Of a DNA stretch of 6,571 bases, positions 6,103 through 6,571 are shown piece by piece (position 1 is the stretch's first letter; every line of letters starts with the position of its first letter). A model generated the notes under the pieces. That model was given only the letters and a program-made list of their open reading frames with translations. It did not search any database and had not been told where the DNA came from. The stretch lies in contig JAZQZL010000060.1 in the NCBI GenBank assembly GCA_045634005.1, positions 1-6,571 on the forward strand, given 5' to 3'. The translations under genes were made by a program, and so were the position numbers. This stretch comes from Flemingiibacterium sp045634005. Its GTDB lineage: Bacteria > Bacillota > Clostridia > Oscillospirales > CAG-272.

Positions 6103-6116
6103 AACGGAATATAAAA

Positions 6117-6158
6117 AGGGGTTCGGTATCGCTCTCGGTATCGAGCCCTTCGTTTTTT
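6117..6158 (+). terminator. Intrinsic terminator of the atp operon
   Basis: Arm 6119-6131 (GGGTTCGGTATCG) pairs with 6136-6148 (CGGTATCGAGCCC) over 13 bp, three of them G-U, with a CTCT loop. TTCG and then six T (6153-6158) follow. A-rich sequence precedes the stem. The position, 107 bp after the atpC stop, fits the end of the operon transcript. The core CGGTATCG occurs twice as a direct repeat, and its self-complementarity relies on wobble pairs. Confidence 0.85.
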
Positions 6159-6189
6159 CACAGAGGCTTCGTGCACCGCGCCACGGGCA

Positions 6190-6227
6190 GTTGGGGACCT
6201 CGTCGGCACCCGTGCCGACACCCCAAC
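6190..6227. repeat. Inverted repeat: two-part hairpin
   Basis: The outer stem GTTGGGG/CCCCAAC (6190-6196 with 6221-6227) encloses an inner stem GTCGGCAC/GTGCCGAC (6202-6209 with 6212-6219). The internal loop is asymmetric (5 nt against 1 nt). That gives 15 Watson-Crick pairs in 38 nt. No U-run follows on either strand, so it is not an evident terminator. Confidence 0.8.
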
Positions 6228-6280
6228 GACCATTTAGCGGTACCGCACGATGGCAAACTCTCGTTAGAAGCAGGTGGGTG

Positions 6281-6304
6281 GCGCGCAGACGCTTCGCTGT
6301 GCGC
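6281..6304. repeat. Inverted repeat: GC-rich hairpin
   Basis: GCGCGCAG (6281-6288) pairs with CTGTGCGC (6297-6304) over 8 bp including one G-U, with the 8-nt loop ACGCTTCG. The loop includes the complement of most of the GCGAAGC motif found in the loop at 6384-6390. Confidence 0.7.
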
Positions 6305-6331
6305 GAAAGTTAGCCAAGCGGTAAAATAGCT

Positions 6332-6360
6332 GTAGGGACAGGCGTACCCGACTGTCCGCA
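6332..6360. repeat. Inverted repeat of the GTAGGGACAG...CTGTCCGC type
   Basis: GGACAG (6336-6341) pairs with CTGTCC (6352-6357) across a 10-nt loop. The surrounding GTAGGG...CCGC frame resembles intergenic repeats I recall from gut Clostridia (GTAGGGGCG...CGCCCGC forms). That resemblance is from memory and unchecked. Confidence 0.5.
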
Positions 6361-6366
6361 CTATAC

Positions 6367-6404
6367 GCACTCATTTTCATGAAGCGAAGCGAGAAAATGA
6401 GTGC
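6367..6404. repeat. Perfect 12-bp inverted repeat
   Basis: GCACTCATTTTC (6367-6378) pairs perfectly with GAAAATGAGTGC (6393-6404). The 14-nt loop contains GCGAAGC (6384-6390), a sequence known to form an exceptionally stable mini-hairpin in single-stranded DNA. No T-run follows on either strand. Confidence 0.85.
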
Positions 6405-6515
6405 CACCCTACGAACACTCTGTGGTACGAAGCTTACGGAAGTACGTTGTTCCGAGCTGGGGCGAGGTGATAAGGCTACCTATTGCATATATTTCAGCCA
6501 CGGAAAAGGGGGGTA

Positions 6516-6563
6516 CAAGGGGGTGGAAAACCAGCGGCGATGAGCTGGTTGTCCATCCCCTTG
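6516..6563. repeat. Long imperfect palindrome, 20 positions per arm
   Basis: Arm 6516-6535 (CAAGGGGGTGGA, A, AACCAGC) pairs with 6544-6563 (GCTGGTT, G, TCCATCCCCTTG). There is one A/G mismatch (6528/6551), one G-T wobble (6523/6556) and an 8-nt loop. It is the strongest secondary structure in the window. A preceding G-run and the T/C-rich end of the window could extend the pairing, so the element may be cut off by the window edge. Confidence 0.88.
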
Positions 6564-6571
6564 CGTTCTCC

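Larger units (their letters stand above)
6159..6571. other. Gene-free stretch rich in inverted repeats
   Basis: About 410 bp in which I support no coding region. Open frames here are short, lack ribosome binding sites and run through palindromes. Besides the hairpins listed separately, it holds a perfect 10-bp palindrome GCGGTACCGC (6237-6246). It also holds AGCT-(TA bulge)-CGGAA / TTCCG-AGCT (6431-6441 with 6450-6458). The density of stem-loops suggests stacked dispersed repeat elements or a structured noncoding transcript; the sequence does not decide which. Confidence 0.6.

Noticed and set aside
6011..6116. Frameshifted C-terminal half of atpC
   Set aside because: No frame between the stop and the terminator encodes an Ala-rich helical hairpin. 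The space is filled by the dispersed repeat, so the short epsilon is better read as a real short form.
6158..6370. Minus-strand open frame of 70 codons
   Set aside because: It runs through several palindromes and the edge of the terminator. It has no clear ribosome binding site, and the composition is not protein-like.
6409..6570. Minus-strand frame of 53 codons entering from the right edge (ends ...KLRTTECS)
   Set aside because: It crosses the 48-nt palindrome and two other stem-loops, no domain is recognisable and no start is visible. A C-terminal gene fragment cannot be fully excluded without sequence beyond 6571.

Overview
The window holds one nearly complete F-type ATP synthase (F0F1) operon on the + strand, in the classical bacterial order atpB-atpE-atpF-atpH-atpA-atpG-atpD-atpC (subunits a, c, b, delta, alpha, gamma, beta, epsilon). 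Only the C-terminal part of atpB is present; the other seven genes are complete. The proteins, GGTGA/GGAGGA-type ribosome binding sites, moderate-to-high GC content and the c-subunit ion site suggest an anaerobic Clostridia-type Firmicute, probably an uncultured gut lineage near the Oscillospiraceae/Ruminococcaceae. That placement is inference from memory of related proteins; no search was run.

Layout. Positions 2-376 are the end of atpB, with the essential stator arginine. Positions 377-581 are an unusually long atpB-atpE gap. It holds three head-to-tail copies of a 21-bp repeat, a promoter-like pair (TTGAAA-N17-TATAAA), small hairpins and a nearly pure A/T leader before a strong ribosome binding site for atpE. 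Positions 582-6010 are atpE to atpC, with gaps of 2 to 47 bp, as expected for one transcript. Positions 6011-6158 carry a second copy of the repeat core found before atpE, then a strong intrinsic terminator. Positions 6159-6571 contain no gene I can support, but a dense series of hairpin-forming inverted repeats. The largest (6516-6563) pairs 19 of 20 positions per arm.

How the parts work together. Subunits a, c and b form the membrane motor and stator, delta links b to the catalytic head, alpha3beta3 makes or splits ATP, and gamma with epsilon forms the rotor shaft. The c subunit has two carboxylates (E31, E64) with T65 and Y69, which suggests Na+ coupling of the two-carboxylate type. Epsilon is only 88 residues and lacks the C-terminal helical domain, so the usual epsilon brake on ATP hydrolysis is probably absent.

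No previously undescribed enzymatic system is visible. The least ordinary content is the noncoding DNA: the tripled repeat inside the operon, its related copy at the operon's end, and the hairpin cluster downstream.
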